Source: Oscillospiraceae bacterium (GTDB taxonomy: Bacteria; Bacillota; Clostridia; Oscillospirales; Oscillospiraceae). From it: a DNA stretch of 10,033 nucleotides. How positions within the stretch are numbered: position 1 is the first letter of the stretch; each line of letters starts with the position of its first letter. Position numbers and translations under genes: made by a program. The DNA is taken from positions 1 through 10,033 of the forward strand of contig JAEEUX010000073.1 in NCBI GenBank assembly GCA_016290695.1, in the 5' to 3' direction. The notes under the pieces were generated by a model that saw only the letters and a list, made by a program, of their open reading frames with translations, was not told the DNA's origin and made no database searches. Positions 1 to 5,603 of the stretch are shown here, in pieces.

Positions 1-400
1 GGACGAGCGAGCAAAGCTCGATGTATTTTTCAAGCTCGGAGGCCGGCGTCCCGGGCTTTATCGTGACTGCCGCGCGCTTCCCGAGCGAAAGAATCTTTTT
101 CAGCGCGGCGAGATTGTTTTCTTCAGTGTCGGCCTCGGCGTGGATATTGATGATGTCCGCGCCCGCTTCGAAAAAAGCGTCAATGTAACGGATGGGCTTG
201 TCTATCATGAGATGAACGTCCAGCGTCATATCGGTGAAGCGCCTCACAGACTGGAGCACCGGTATGCCGATGGAAATATTGGGGACGAACAAACCGTCCA
301 TAACGTCGAAATGAAGATAATCGGCGGATGAAACAGACTGAATATCCTCGCCTAACCGCGAAAAATCAGCGGATAATATCGAGGGCGCGATCTTGATCAT
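1..400 (-). CDS. rpe: Ribulose-phosphate 3-epimerase, 5' part (runs off left edge)
   Basis: Interconverts D-ribulose 5-phosphate and D-xylulose 5-phosphate in the cytosolic pentose phosphate pathway. Reading from the ATG at 400-398, the protein begins MIKIAPSILSADFSRLGED, the standard opening of this TIM-barrel family, followed by HFDVMDG at residues 30-36, FVPN at 38-41 and LDVHLMI at 60-66. His30, Asp32 and His63 match three of the four metal ligands. Asp32 is also one catalytic acid/base; the second catalytic Asp would lie beyond the edge. About 133 of the usual 215-220 residues are present. The start is supported by GGAGGT (complement of 407-412) 6 bases upstream. It is transcribed away from the neighbouring xpaC gene from its own promoter. 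No defect is seen in the visible part. Confidence 0.96.
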   Translation of the reverse strand, partial: MIKIAPSILSADFSRLGEDIQSVSSADYLHFDVMDGLFVPNISIGIPVLQSVRRFTDMTLDVHLMIDKPIRYIDAFFEAGADIINIHAEADTEENNLAALKKILSLGKRAAVTIKPGTPASELEKYIELCSLV

Positions 401-437
401 TTTCTTACCTCCGGGAAACCTCGTAAGCTATACAGAT

Positions 438-462
438 ATGAGCGAGCCGCCAATCGGCTCAT
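438..462 (-). other. Stem-loop in the rpe mRNA leader
   Basis: GAGCCG at 444-449 pairs with CGGCTC at 455-460 around a 5-nt loop. An alternative pairing, ATGAGC (438-443) with GCTCAT (457-462), shares the same 3' arm and excludes the first. Both lie at the extreme 5' end of the predicted rpe transcript. A 5' stabilising hairpin is the simplest reading. There is no T-run on either side, so it is not a convincing terminator. Confidence 0.45.
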
Positions 463-471
463 CTTATAATA

Positions 472-499
472 ATAATATATGTTCTTGGGTTTATGTCAA
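472..499 (-). promoter_or_regulatory. Sigma-A promoter for rpe
   Basis: On the minus strand a perfect -35 box TTGACA (499-494) is followed after 16 bp by TATTAT (477-472), one mismatch from the -10 consensus. Transcription would start near 465, leaving a leader of about 65 nt before the rpe ATG at 400. The surrounding DNA is AT-rich, as expected for a promoter. The assignment rests on sequence match only. Confidence 0.7.
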
Positions 500-509
500 G
501 TTATTTTTG

Positions 510-538
510 TTGACACTAAGGCTAAAGAATATTAAAAT
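510..538 (+). promoter_or_regulatory. Sigma-A promoter P1 for the xpaC-telA cluster
   Basis: A perfect -35 box TTGACA (510-515), a 17-bp spacer and TAAAAT (533-538) make a near-consensus housekeeping promoter. The start would fall near 545, giving a leader of about 125 nt before the xpaC start at 670. The -35 box lies back-to-back with the rpe -35 box, 10 bp apart. Confidence 0.75.
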
Positions 539-547
539 GTTCTTTGG

Positions 548-567
548 TATAGATATTTCAATCTATA
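548..567 (+). promoter_or_regulatory. Inverted repeat at the P1 start site (operator or 5' hairpin)
   Basis: TATAGAT (548-554) and ATCTATA (561-567) form a perfect 7-bp dyad with a 6-nt centre. It begins about 3 bp after the predicted P1 start. The position suits either a repressor operator or a hairpin at the mRNA 5' end. No known regulator's consensus was recognised. Confidence 0.35.
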
Positions 568-582
568 TTTAATCCAGCGTTA

Positions 583-611
583 ATGAAATCAATACCGTTT
601 TACTATATAAT
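583..611 (+). promoter_or_regulatory. Possible second promoter P2 for xpaC
   Basis: A perfect -10 TATAAT (606-611) is preceded, 17 bp away, by ATGAAA (583-588), which matches 4 of 6 positions of TTGACA. Transcription would start near 618. In AT-rich DNA such a match can occur by chance, so this is weaker than P1. Confidence 0.4.
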
Positions 612-669
612 TTTTATTGTAAAAGTTTACGGCCCCGGCGCCGCATTATTATGAATTGGAGTTTTAGCC

Positions 670-1311
670 TTGAAAAAAGAAGTTCGGAAAAAATCAGTTG
701 TCCCGATTTACATTGTCGCGGTGGTGTGCCTGCTGTACGCCCTGTTTTTTGATCTTTACAAGCTTTGGAATTTCATTCTGCTCGCCGTTGTTCTCGTTTT
801 GGTATATCTCATCGCCTCCAAGCTCTTCCCTGGAAAGAAGGTTATCGTAGATGTTCCGGTTGAGGAGCAGAGCACCGGCAATCCGGAGGTGGACGCCGTC
901 GTCCGTGAGGGAAAGACCGCTATGAAAGAAATGGGGCGGCTTTATTCCTCTATCGACAATCCCGAGGTTAAAAAGCGCATTGTCGAAATAATGGATATTT
1001 CCGACAAGATAGTTAAGAACGCCGTAAGCGACCCAAAGGACATCCCAAACATCAAGCGCTTCTTAAATTATTACCTTCCCACGACGATAAAGCTTCTCAA
1101 CGCCTACGACCGTATGGCAATTCAGGGCATCGAGGGCGAAAACATTACAGGCAGCATAAAGCGCATCGAGGAAATGCTCGATACCGTCGTCGCATCATAT
1201 AAAAAGCAGCTGGATTCGCTCTTTGCCGACGAAGCTATGGACATAGAAACCGATATCATTGTTATGGACGGGCTTCTTCGCCGCGAAGGATTAAAGGATA
1301 AAGAATTTTAA
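670..1311 (+). CDS. xpaC: XpaC-family membrane protein (5-bromo-4-chloroindolyl phosphate hydrolysis family)
   Basis: A 213-residue protein of the XpaC family (Pfam Halogen_Hydrol). The family name comes from a Bacillus phenotype of X-phosphate hydrolysis; the true reaction is not established. Two membrane helices at about residues 10-27 and 33-53 form an N-terminal hairpin, followed by a helical cytosolic domain. The best family mark is FLNYYLPTTIKLLNAYDRM at 131-149. The start is a TTG at 670, chosen because GGAG (658-661) sits 8 bases upstream and no ATG lies near. It is the first gene of a four-gene run and is separated by 28 bp from telA. The same xpaC-TelA adjacency is known in Bacillus subtilis (xpaC-yaaN), which supports a joint role at the membrane. 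The specific molecular function is unknown. Confidence 0.88.
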   Translation: MKKEVRKKSVVPIYIVAVVCLLYALFFDLYKLWNFILLAVVLVLVYLIASKLFPGKKVIVDVPVEEQSTGNPEVDAVVREGKTAMKEMGRLYSSIDNPEVKKRIVEIMDISDKIVKNAVSDPKDIPNIKRFLNYYLPTTIKLLNAYDRMAIQGIEGENITGSIKRIEEMLDTVVASYKKQLDSLFADEAMDIETDIIVMDGLLRREGLKDKEF

Positions 1312-1339
1312 ATATCATTATTGAAAGGAACGTACTGCT

Positions 1340-2497
1340 ATGGATTTTGAATACAAACCCACCCTCACTCTCGAACCCGAGGCAGCTGCACCCGCACAGC
1401 AGGCGGAGGAAAAAGCTCCCGTTCAGGCGCCTGAGGTTCAGAGCGCGGCAAACTCTCTCGATTTCACAATAGATAATCTCAGCGAGGCAGAAAAACAGGC
1501 AGTCCGCGATTTTGCTCAGAAGATAGACATTACCGATTCCAACATGGTTCTTCAATACGGCACCGGCGCGCAGAAGAACATCTCCGACTTTTCATCCGCC
1601 GCGCTCGGCAACGTCCGCACGAAGGACATGGGTGAAGTTGGAGAAATGCTTGGAAACCTAGTTGTCGAGCTCAAGGACCTCGATATCTCACCCGAGGAGA
1701 AGAAGGGGCTTTTCGGTCTCTTCAAAAAGGCCGGCACGAAAATTGAAGCGCTCAAAGCCCAGTTTGACAAAACCGAGGCGAACGTAAACCGCATTTCCGA
1801 GGCTCTTGAGGGTCACCAGATAACTCTTCTCAAGGATGTTGCGACCCTCGACAAAATGTACGACCTTAACCAGGCCTATTTCAAGGAGCTTTCCATGTAT
1901 ATCCTCGCAGGCAAGGAAAAGCTCAAGGAAGAGCGCGCCACGAAGATTCCCGAGCTAAAGGCCAAGGCCGAGCAGAGCGGACTTCCCGAGGATGCGCAGG
2001 CTTATAACGACTATGTAAGCATGTGCAACCGCTTTGAAAAGAAACTTCACGACCTTGAGCTTACAAGAATGATTTCCATCCAGATGGCTCCGCAGATAAG
2101 GCTTATTCAGAATAACGACAGCCTTATGATAGAGAAGATTCAGACATCTATCGCCAACACCATCCCCCTCTGGAAGAGCCAGATGGTACTCGCGCTCGGC
2201 ATAGCTCATTCTCAGCAGGCGATGCAGGCGCAACGCGAGGTCACCGACCTTACCAACGAGCTTCTCCGCAAGAATTCCCAGATGCTCAAAACAGGCAGCA
2301 TAGAGATAGCGCAGGAGTCCGAGCGCGGCATAGTTGACCTTGAAACCCTCAAACAGACGAATCAGGATCTTATCGACACGCTCGAGGAGGTCCGCAGAAT
2401 TCAGTCCGAAGGCGCGCAGAAGCGCCGCGAGGCAGAATCCGAGCTTGGGCGCATTGAATCCGAGCTTAAAAACAAGCTCTTGGAAATGAAAGGCTAA
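1340..2497 (+). CDS. telA: TelA-family protein (toxic anion resistance family)
   Basis: A 385-residue soluble protein of the TelA/KlaA family (Pfam TelA), named for tellurite resistance of plasmid members. Chromosomal homologues such as B. subtilis YaaN have no settled biochemical role but are linked to envelope and toxic-compound stress. An Ala/Pro/Glu-rich flexible lead (about residues 12-37) is followed by an almost wholly alpha-helical body. The strongest family mark is the stretch 249-282, with MAPQIRLIQNND, then IQTSI and NTIPLWKSQM. The C-terminal 340-385 is charged and heptad-like, so likely coiled coil. No signal or membrane segment is present. AAAGGA (1324-1329) precedes the ATG by 10 bases. 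Its position between xpaC and a lemA-like gene suggests it is the cytosolic partner of a membrane complex; that is inference. Confidence 0.92.
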   Translation: MDFEYKPTLTLEPEAAAPAQQAEEKAPVQAPEVQSAANSLDFTIDNLSEAEKQAVRDFAQKIDITDSNMVLQYGTGAQKNISDFSSAALGNVRTKDMGEVGEMLGNLVVELKDLDISPEEKKGLFGLFKKAGTKIEALKAQFDKTEANVNRISEALEGHQITLLKDVATLDKMYDLNQAYFKELSMYILAGKEKLKEERATKIPELKAKAEQSGLPEDAQAYNDYVSMCNRFEKKLHDLELTRMISIQMAPQIRLIQNNDSLMIEKIQTSIANTIPLWKSQMVLALGIAHSQQAMQAQREVTDLTNELLRKNSQMLKTGSIEIAQESERGIVDLETLKQTNQDLIDTLEEVRRIQSEGAQKRREAESELGRIESELKNKLLEMKG

Positions 2498-2500
2498 GCA

Positions 2501-3106
2501 ATGAAAAAGTTTCTCTCAAGCAGGGGCGGTGCCGCCGTCTTCTGCGCGGTAATCATGGTTCTCAGCATTTATTTCGGCGCATACAGGAGCCTCGGGACGG
2601 CGGCTCGCTCTGTGCAGGACAGCTTCAGCACGGGCGTTGAGTATAAGGATAACGGCAAAACCTACGTCCACGAAAGTATCCGTTCCCAGCTCATTAACAG
2701 AGCCGAAGCCTGCACAAGCATGGTTTCCTACACACATAATTTTGAGGAGGTCTCGGAACAGAACGCCAGTCTTCGCAGCGCTGTGAACAATCTCAAGGAT
2801 CTGCTTTACAATAAGGGCACGCCCTCACAGCTTTGCTCGGCCAACAAGGCGCTCGATTCAGCTTTCTCGAGCCTCATCGCCGCGATAGACGGCATAGAAT
2901 TCGACAGCGCTGACACGCGCAACATTGAGGACGTTATTTCCGAGATGAACGGCACGGCTGAGGTCATAAAAAAGAGCGGTTACAACGAGTATGTTTACGA
3001 TTTCAATAACCGCGTACTCTCCGTCTTCCCGGCCAATTTTCTCAAAAAGATATGCTTTATTGCGCCTCCCGAACCCTATGAACAGGAGCTTGTAAATGAA
3101 ATTTAA
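2501..3106 (+). CDS. Divergent LemA-like membrane-anchored helical protein
   Basis: A 201-residue protein starting 3 bp after the telA stop, with a weak site AAAGG (2489-2493) inside the telA 3' end. One hydrophobic segment at about residues 10-27 is followed by a mostly helical domain. The C-terminal part YNEYVYDFNNRVLSVFP (161-177), then PANF and PPEPYE at 189-194, copies the layout of the LemA ending (YN..V..YN....FP followed by an aromatic tail). RSQLINRAEACTSMV (61-75) sits where LemA has its RR..LIPNLV helix, but the classical residues are eroded. LemA proteins are anchored helical bundles of unproven function, often beside TPM-domain genes, as here. The family call is by motif and context, not strong identity. 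Four Cys (15, 71, 112, 185) are present, with no clear metal motif. Confidence 0.68.
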   Translation: MKKFLSSRGGAAVFCAVIMVLSIYFGAYRSLGTAARSVQDSFSTGVEYKDNGKTYVHESIRSQLINRAEACTSMVSYTHNFEEVSEQNASLRSAVNNLKDLLYNKGTPSQLCSANKALDSAFSSLIAAIDGIEFDSADTRNIEDVISEMNGTAEVIKKSGYNEYVYDFNNRVLSVFPANFLKKICFIAPPEPYEQELVNEI

Positions 3107-4031
3107 AGCAAAAATAATAAGTGCCGTCCTTGCTGCTTCGGCGCTACTGGCTTCCCTTTCGGCCCCTGCGCTTGCTTTTATCGCCGCAAGCGAGGAATTT
3201 TACGTCAACGACCGCGCCGAGGTTCTTTCCGAGGACACGGAAAAAACAATAATCGAGCAAAACCGCCTTCTTGAGGAAAAGACGGGGGCTCAGGTCGTCG
3301 TAGCCACGGTTCGCTACCTTGAGGGATATTACTGTGACGAATACGCCGTAACCCTTTTTAACGATTGGGGCGTGGGCGATGCGGACAAAAATAACGGCAT
3401 GCTCCTTCTTCTCGCCACAGAGGAGAAAAAGGCATGGCTCACTCAGGGCAGCGGCATAAAAAAGGATTTCAGTTCTGATTATATCGACAAGCTCATGGAC
3501 AGGTATTTCTGGGACGATTTCGACAATAAGGAGTACGACAAGGCCGTGTCGAACTTATTTGACGAAATAATCGACTGGTACGAGGATGAATACGATATAA
3601 AGCTTACATCGTCCTCCACCTCGAAGAAAGTCTCAAAGGCAGCAGCAGAGGGCATACAAAACGCTGTAGATACCGTCAAGACCGTTGCCGGAGGCATCGG
3701 AAAAGCCTCCATTGCTGTTGTCGTAATCGTTTTCGCCATCATTCTTTCTATCATCTTCGGCGGACGCTCAAGACGCCGCCGCAGAAATTACTTTACCAAC
3801 ACGCCGCCTTTAAACGGCGTCCCTCCCATGCACTTTAACCACAGACCCACCTACGGCGGCAGGAGAACGTCAAGTTCCAGCTTCCGCAGCGGTTCCTCCG
3901 GCTTCAGCGGGCGCAGTTCGTCATCTTCCCGTTCCTTCGGCGGCGGGCATTCGAGCTTCGGCGGCGGGCACTCCGGCGGTCATTCCGGCGGTGGTGGCCG
4001 TTCCAGCGGCGGTGGCGGCGGAAGACGATAA
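3096..4031 (+). CDS. TPM-domain membrane protein with Ser/Gly/His/Arg-rich tail (YgcG-like)
   Basis: A 311-residue protein overlapping the LemA-like gene by 11 bp, with AGGAG (3084-3088) 7 bases before the ATG. A signal peptide (1-27, ending APALA) precedes a TPM domain (about 34-165): FYVNDRAEVLSEDT opens it, GAQVVVATV is the central strand, and DKNNGMLLLLATEEKKAW is the family core. A linker leads to a membrane helix at 204-222, then an Arg cluster RSRRRRR (224-230) and a low-complexity tail rich in Ser, Gly, His and Arg to the end. Signal peptide plus positive-inside rule place the TPM domain outside and the tail in the cytosol. TPM proteins have been tied to phosphatase-like activity and photosystem repair in plants, and in bacteria to envelope functions; the substrate here is unknown. 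It is the last gene of the cluster. Confidence 0.9.
   Translation: MKFKAKIISAVLAASALLASLSAPALAFIAASEEFYVNDRAEVLSEDTEKTIIEQNRLLEEKTGAQVVVATVRYLEGYYCDEYAVTLFNDWGVGDADKNNGMLLLLATEEKKAWLTQGSGIKKDFSSDYIDKLMDRYFWDDFDNKEYDKAVSNLFDEIIDWYEDEYDIKLTSSSTSKKVSKAAAEGIQNAVDTVKTVAGGIGKASIAVVVIVFAIILSIIFGGRSRRRRRNYFTNTPPLNGVPPMHFNHRPTYGGRRTSSSSFRSGSSGFSGRSSSSSRSFGGGHSSFGGGHSGGHSGGGGRSSGGGGGRR
3936..3970 (+). repeat. Short in-frame direct repeat in the TPM tail
   Basis: The 14-nt unit TTCGGCGGCGGGCA occurs at 3936-3949 and 3957-3970, a 21-bp period equal to seven codons. It encodes two copies of SFGGGHS followed by a partial GGHS. The repeat explains part of the low-complexity tail and is a likely site of slippage length change. 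Confidence 0.75.
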
Positions 4032-4056
4032 AACACAAACGATATTCATATTCTCT

Positions 4057-4082
4057 GAGAGCCTTGTCTTTGCAAGGCTCTC
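4057..4082 (+). terminator. Stem-loop after the xpaC-telA-lemA-TPM cluster
   Basis: GAGAGCCTTG (4057-4066) pairs perfectly with CAAGGCTCTC (4073-4082) across a 6-nt loop, 25 bp after the TPM stop codon. The position fits the end of a transcription unit. The following bases are GTTCCGCTAT, so there is no proper T-run. It may be a weak terminator or a 3' stabilising hairpin. Confidence 0.55.
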
Positions 4083-4104
4083 GTTCCGCTATATCGCAGG
4101 CTTT

Positions 4105-4242
4105 ATTCACGCCCAGCCGCAATGAATAATTCATGCGATTATTCACTGTTTCGCTGTATATCCCCAATTATTATTCAGATTAACCAAGTTATTTTCCTAA
4201 ATATCTTATTTTTATTCAATTATGCTATTGCATTATTATTCA
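4105..4242 (+). promoter_or_regulatory. Cluster of ATTCA half-sites upstream of argG
   Basis: The 278-bp gap before argG is AT-rich and carries ATTCA at 4105, 4129, 4141, 4173, 4214 and 4238 (first bases), with a further one at 4044. TGAAT at 4123 forms the dyad ATGAAT-A-ATTCAT (4122-4134). TGAAT/ATTCA are the two halves of the ArgR/AhrC operator. One copy (CAAT-TATT-ATTC at 4165-4176) matches 7 of the 8 fixed bases of the operator core. Most others are half-sites only. Apart from these, the stem-loop and the argG promoter, nothing else is recognised in the gap. Confidence 0.4.
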
Positions 4243-4244
4243 TA
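4227..4244 (+). promoter_or_regulatory. Candidate ARG box (arginine repressor operator)
   Basis: The 18-mer reads ATT-GCAT-TATT-ATTC-ATA, which fits the ArgR/AhrC consensus (WNT-GAAT-WWWW-ATTC-ANW) at every position but one. It overlaps the -35 box of the best argG promoter candidate, so bound repressor would block transcription when arginine is plentiful. Arginine repression of arg operons through such boxes is established in Bacillus and Escherichia coli. No argR gene is in the window. Confidence 0.55.
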
Positions 4245-4267
4245 TAGTGCTACTATATGTGCATAAT
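4239..4267 (+). promoter_or_regulatory. Possible argG operon promoter
   Basis: TTCATA (4239-4244), a 17-bp spacer and CATAAT (4262-4267) match 4 and 5 of 6 consensus bases, giving a start near 4274 and a leader of about 35 nt. Other weak pairs exist in this AT-rich stretch, so the exact promoter is uncertain. A T-box or other long leader was not seen. Confidence 0.35.
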
Positions 4268-4309
4268 CCATTTCAAATAACCAAATTACATAGTATAGGA
4301 GATATAATC

Positions 4310-5527
4310 ATGAAAGAGCAGATCAAAAAATGCGTGCTCGCTTATTCCGGCGGGCTTGATACTTCCATCATCATCCCCTGGCTCAAGGAAAACTACGGCT
4401 GCGAGGTCATAGCGGTATCCGCCAACGTCGGTCAGGGCGACGAGCTTGACGGCCTCGAAGAAAAAGCTCTCAAGACCGGCGCTTCCAAGCTCTACATTGA
4501 AGACCTCACCGATGAGTTCGTTGACGATTACATTTTCCCGACCCTCAAGGCAGGCGCAAAATACGAAGAGTACCTTCTCGGAACCTCCTTCGCCCGCCCG
4601 ATAATCGCCAAGAGAATCGTTGAGATAGCTCTCAAGGAGGGCGCGGACGCGATAGCTCACGGCTGCACCGGCAAGGGCAACGACCAGGTTCGTTTCGAGC
4701 TGGCTATAAAGGCCTTCGCCCCGAACATGAAGATTATCGCTCCCTGGCGTGAGTGGGATATCAAGAGCCGCGAGGAAGAGATAGACTATGCCGAGGCCCA
4801 CAAGATCCCGCTTAAGATAAACCGTGAAACGAACTACTCCAAGGATAAGAACATCTGGCACCTCAGCCATGAGGGTCTTGACCTTGAGAACCCGGCAAAC
4901 GAGCCGCTTTACAATAAGGAAGGCTTCCTCGAGCTCGGCGTTTCCCCCGAAATGGCCCCCGATAAGCCGACCTACGTTGAAATTGAGTTTGTAAAGGGCG
5001 TTCCCGTCGCCGTTGACGGCGTTAAGATGAAGGGCTCCGATATCGTCCGCAAGCTCAATGAGCTCGGCGGCAAGAACGGCGTCGGCCTGCTCGATATCGT
5101 AGAAAACCGTCTCGTCGGCATGAAGTGCCGCGGCGTTTACGAAACTCCGGGCGGCGCTATCCTCTACGCGGCGCACGATTATCTCGAAACCGTCACCCTC
5201 GATAAGGACACGGCACACGCCAAGGCAAAGCTCGCCGTCACCTTCGCAGAGCTCGTCTATAACGGCCAGTGGTTCTCCACGCTGCGCGAGTCCCTTTCTG
5301 CTTTCGTTGACAAGACGCAGGAAATGGTCACCGGCAAGGTAAAGCTCAAGCTCTACAAGGGCAACATCATCAAGGCCGGCGTATGGTCCGATTATTCCCT
5401 CTACAGCGAGAACATCGCCACCTTCGGCGAAAGCGATTACAACCAGAAGGACGCCGAGGGCTTCATAAACCTCTACGGTCTGCCCATCAAGGTAAACGCC
5501 CTCCGCAAACAGGGCAAGCTAAATTAA
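4310..5527 (+). CDS. argG: Argininosuccinate synthase
   Basis: Joins citrulline and aspartate, with ATP cleaved to AMP and pyrophosphate, to make argininosuccinate in the cytosol (the step before arginine). The 405 residues match the family's usual ~400. AYSGGLDTS (11-19) is the PP-loop that binds ATP. HGCTGKGNDQVRFE (117-130) is the conserved nucleotide/citrulline region, and YAAHDYLETVTLD (286-298) and TGKVKLKLYKGN (341-352) are typical of the C-terminal part. The start at 4310 is chosen over an in-frame ATG at 4247 because AGGAGA (4297-4302) lies 7 bases upstream and the extra 21 residues (MLLYVHNPFQ...) are not part of the family. It leads the arginine operon, and argH follows after 76 bp that include a long hairpin. 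All key motifs are intact. Confidence 0.98.
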   Translation: MKEQIKKCVLAYSGGLDTSIIIPWLKENYGCEVIAVSANVGQGDELDGLEEKALKTGASKLYIEDLTDEFVDDYIFPTLKAGAKYEEYLLGTSFARPIIAKRIVEIALKEGADAIAHGCTGKGNDQVRFELAIKAFAPNMKIIAPWREWDIKSREEEIDYAEAHKIPLKINRETNYSKDKNIWHLSHEGLDLENPANEPLYNKEGFLELGVSPEMAPDKPTYVEIEFVKGVPVAVDGVKMKGSDIVRKLNELGGKNGVGLLDIVENRLVGMKCRGVYETPGGAILYAAHDYLETVTLDKDTAHAKAKLAVTFAELVYNGQWFSTLRESLSAFVDKTQEMVTGKVKLKLYKGNIIKAGVWSDYSLYSENIATFGESDYNQKDAEGFINLYGLPIKVNALRKQGKLN

Positions 5528-5548
5528 TCTATTATTATAACAAACCGC

Positions 5549-5581
5549 TCTATCCTCCGTTTCCTGTAAACGGAGGATAGA
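5549..5581 (+). other. 14-bp intercistronic hairpin between argG and argH
   Basis: TCTATCCTCCGTTT (5549-5562) and AAACGGAGGATAGA (5568-5581) form a perfect 14-bp stem with a 5-nt loop, 21 bp after the argG stop. No T-run follows, so it is not an ordinary terminator. The 3' arm carries GGAGGA (5572-5577), a Shine-Dalgarno-like string that would be hidden in the stem. The site actually used for argH is GGAGA at 5592-5596. A role in mRNA processing, in stabilising the upstream argG message, or in tuning argH expression is possible. Confidence 0.8.
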
Positions 5582-5603
5582 ACAGCAGAACGGAGAACTC
5601 AGC

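Noticed and set aside
140..331. Plus-strand 63-codon frame at the left edge
   Set aside because: It lies antisense to rpe, whose motifs (HFDVMDG, DVHLM) are clear on the other strand.
401..669. Riboswitch or T-box in the leader regions
   Set aside because: No T-box NGGNACCGCG-like element or known riboswitch core was seen here or ahead of argG; only short hairpins and promoters are supported.
4057..4082. Strong bidirectional rho-independent terminator
   Set aside because: The stem is good, but neither side has a T-run, so it is listed only as a terminator-like stem-loop.
4303..4308. TATAAT just before argG
   Set aside because: It lies between the ribosome site and the start codon, so it cannot serve as the -10 box for this gene.
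4247..4309. Upstream in-frame ATG extending argG by 21 residues
   Set aside because: There is no ribosome site before it, the extra residues are not part of the family, it overlaps the predicted promoter, and AGGAGA stands at the right distance before 4310.
4286..5218. Long minus-strand open frame (310 codons) opposite argG
   Set aside because: It is fully antisense to a clear argG, shows no recognisable motif, and arises from the strong third-position C bias of the real gene.
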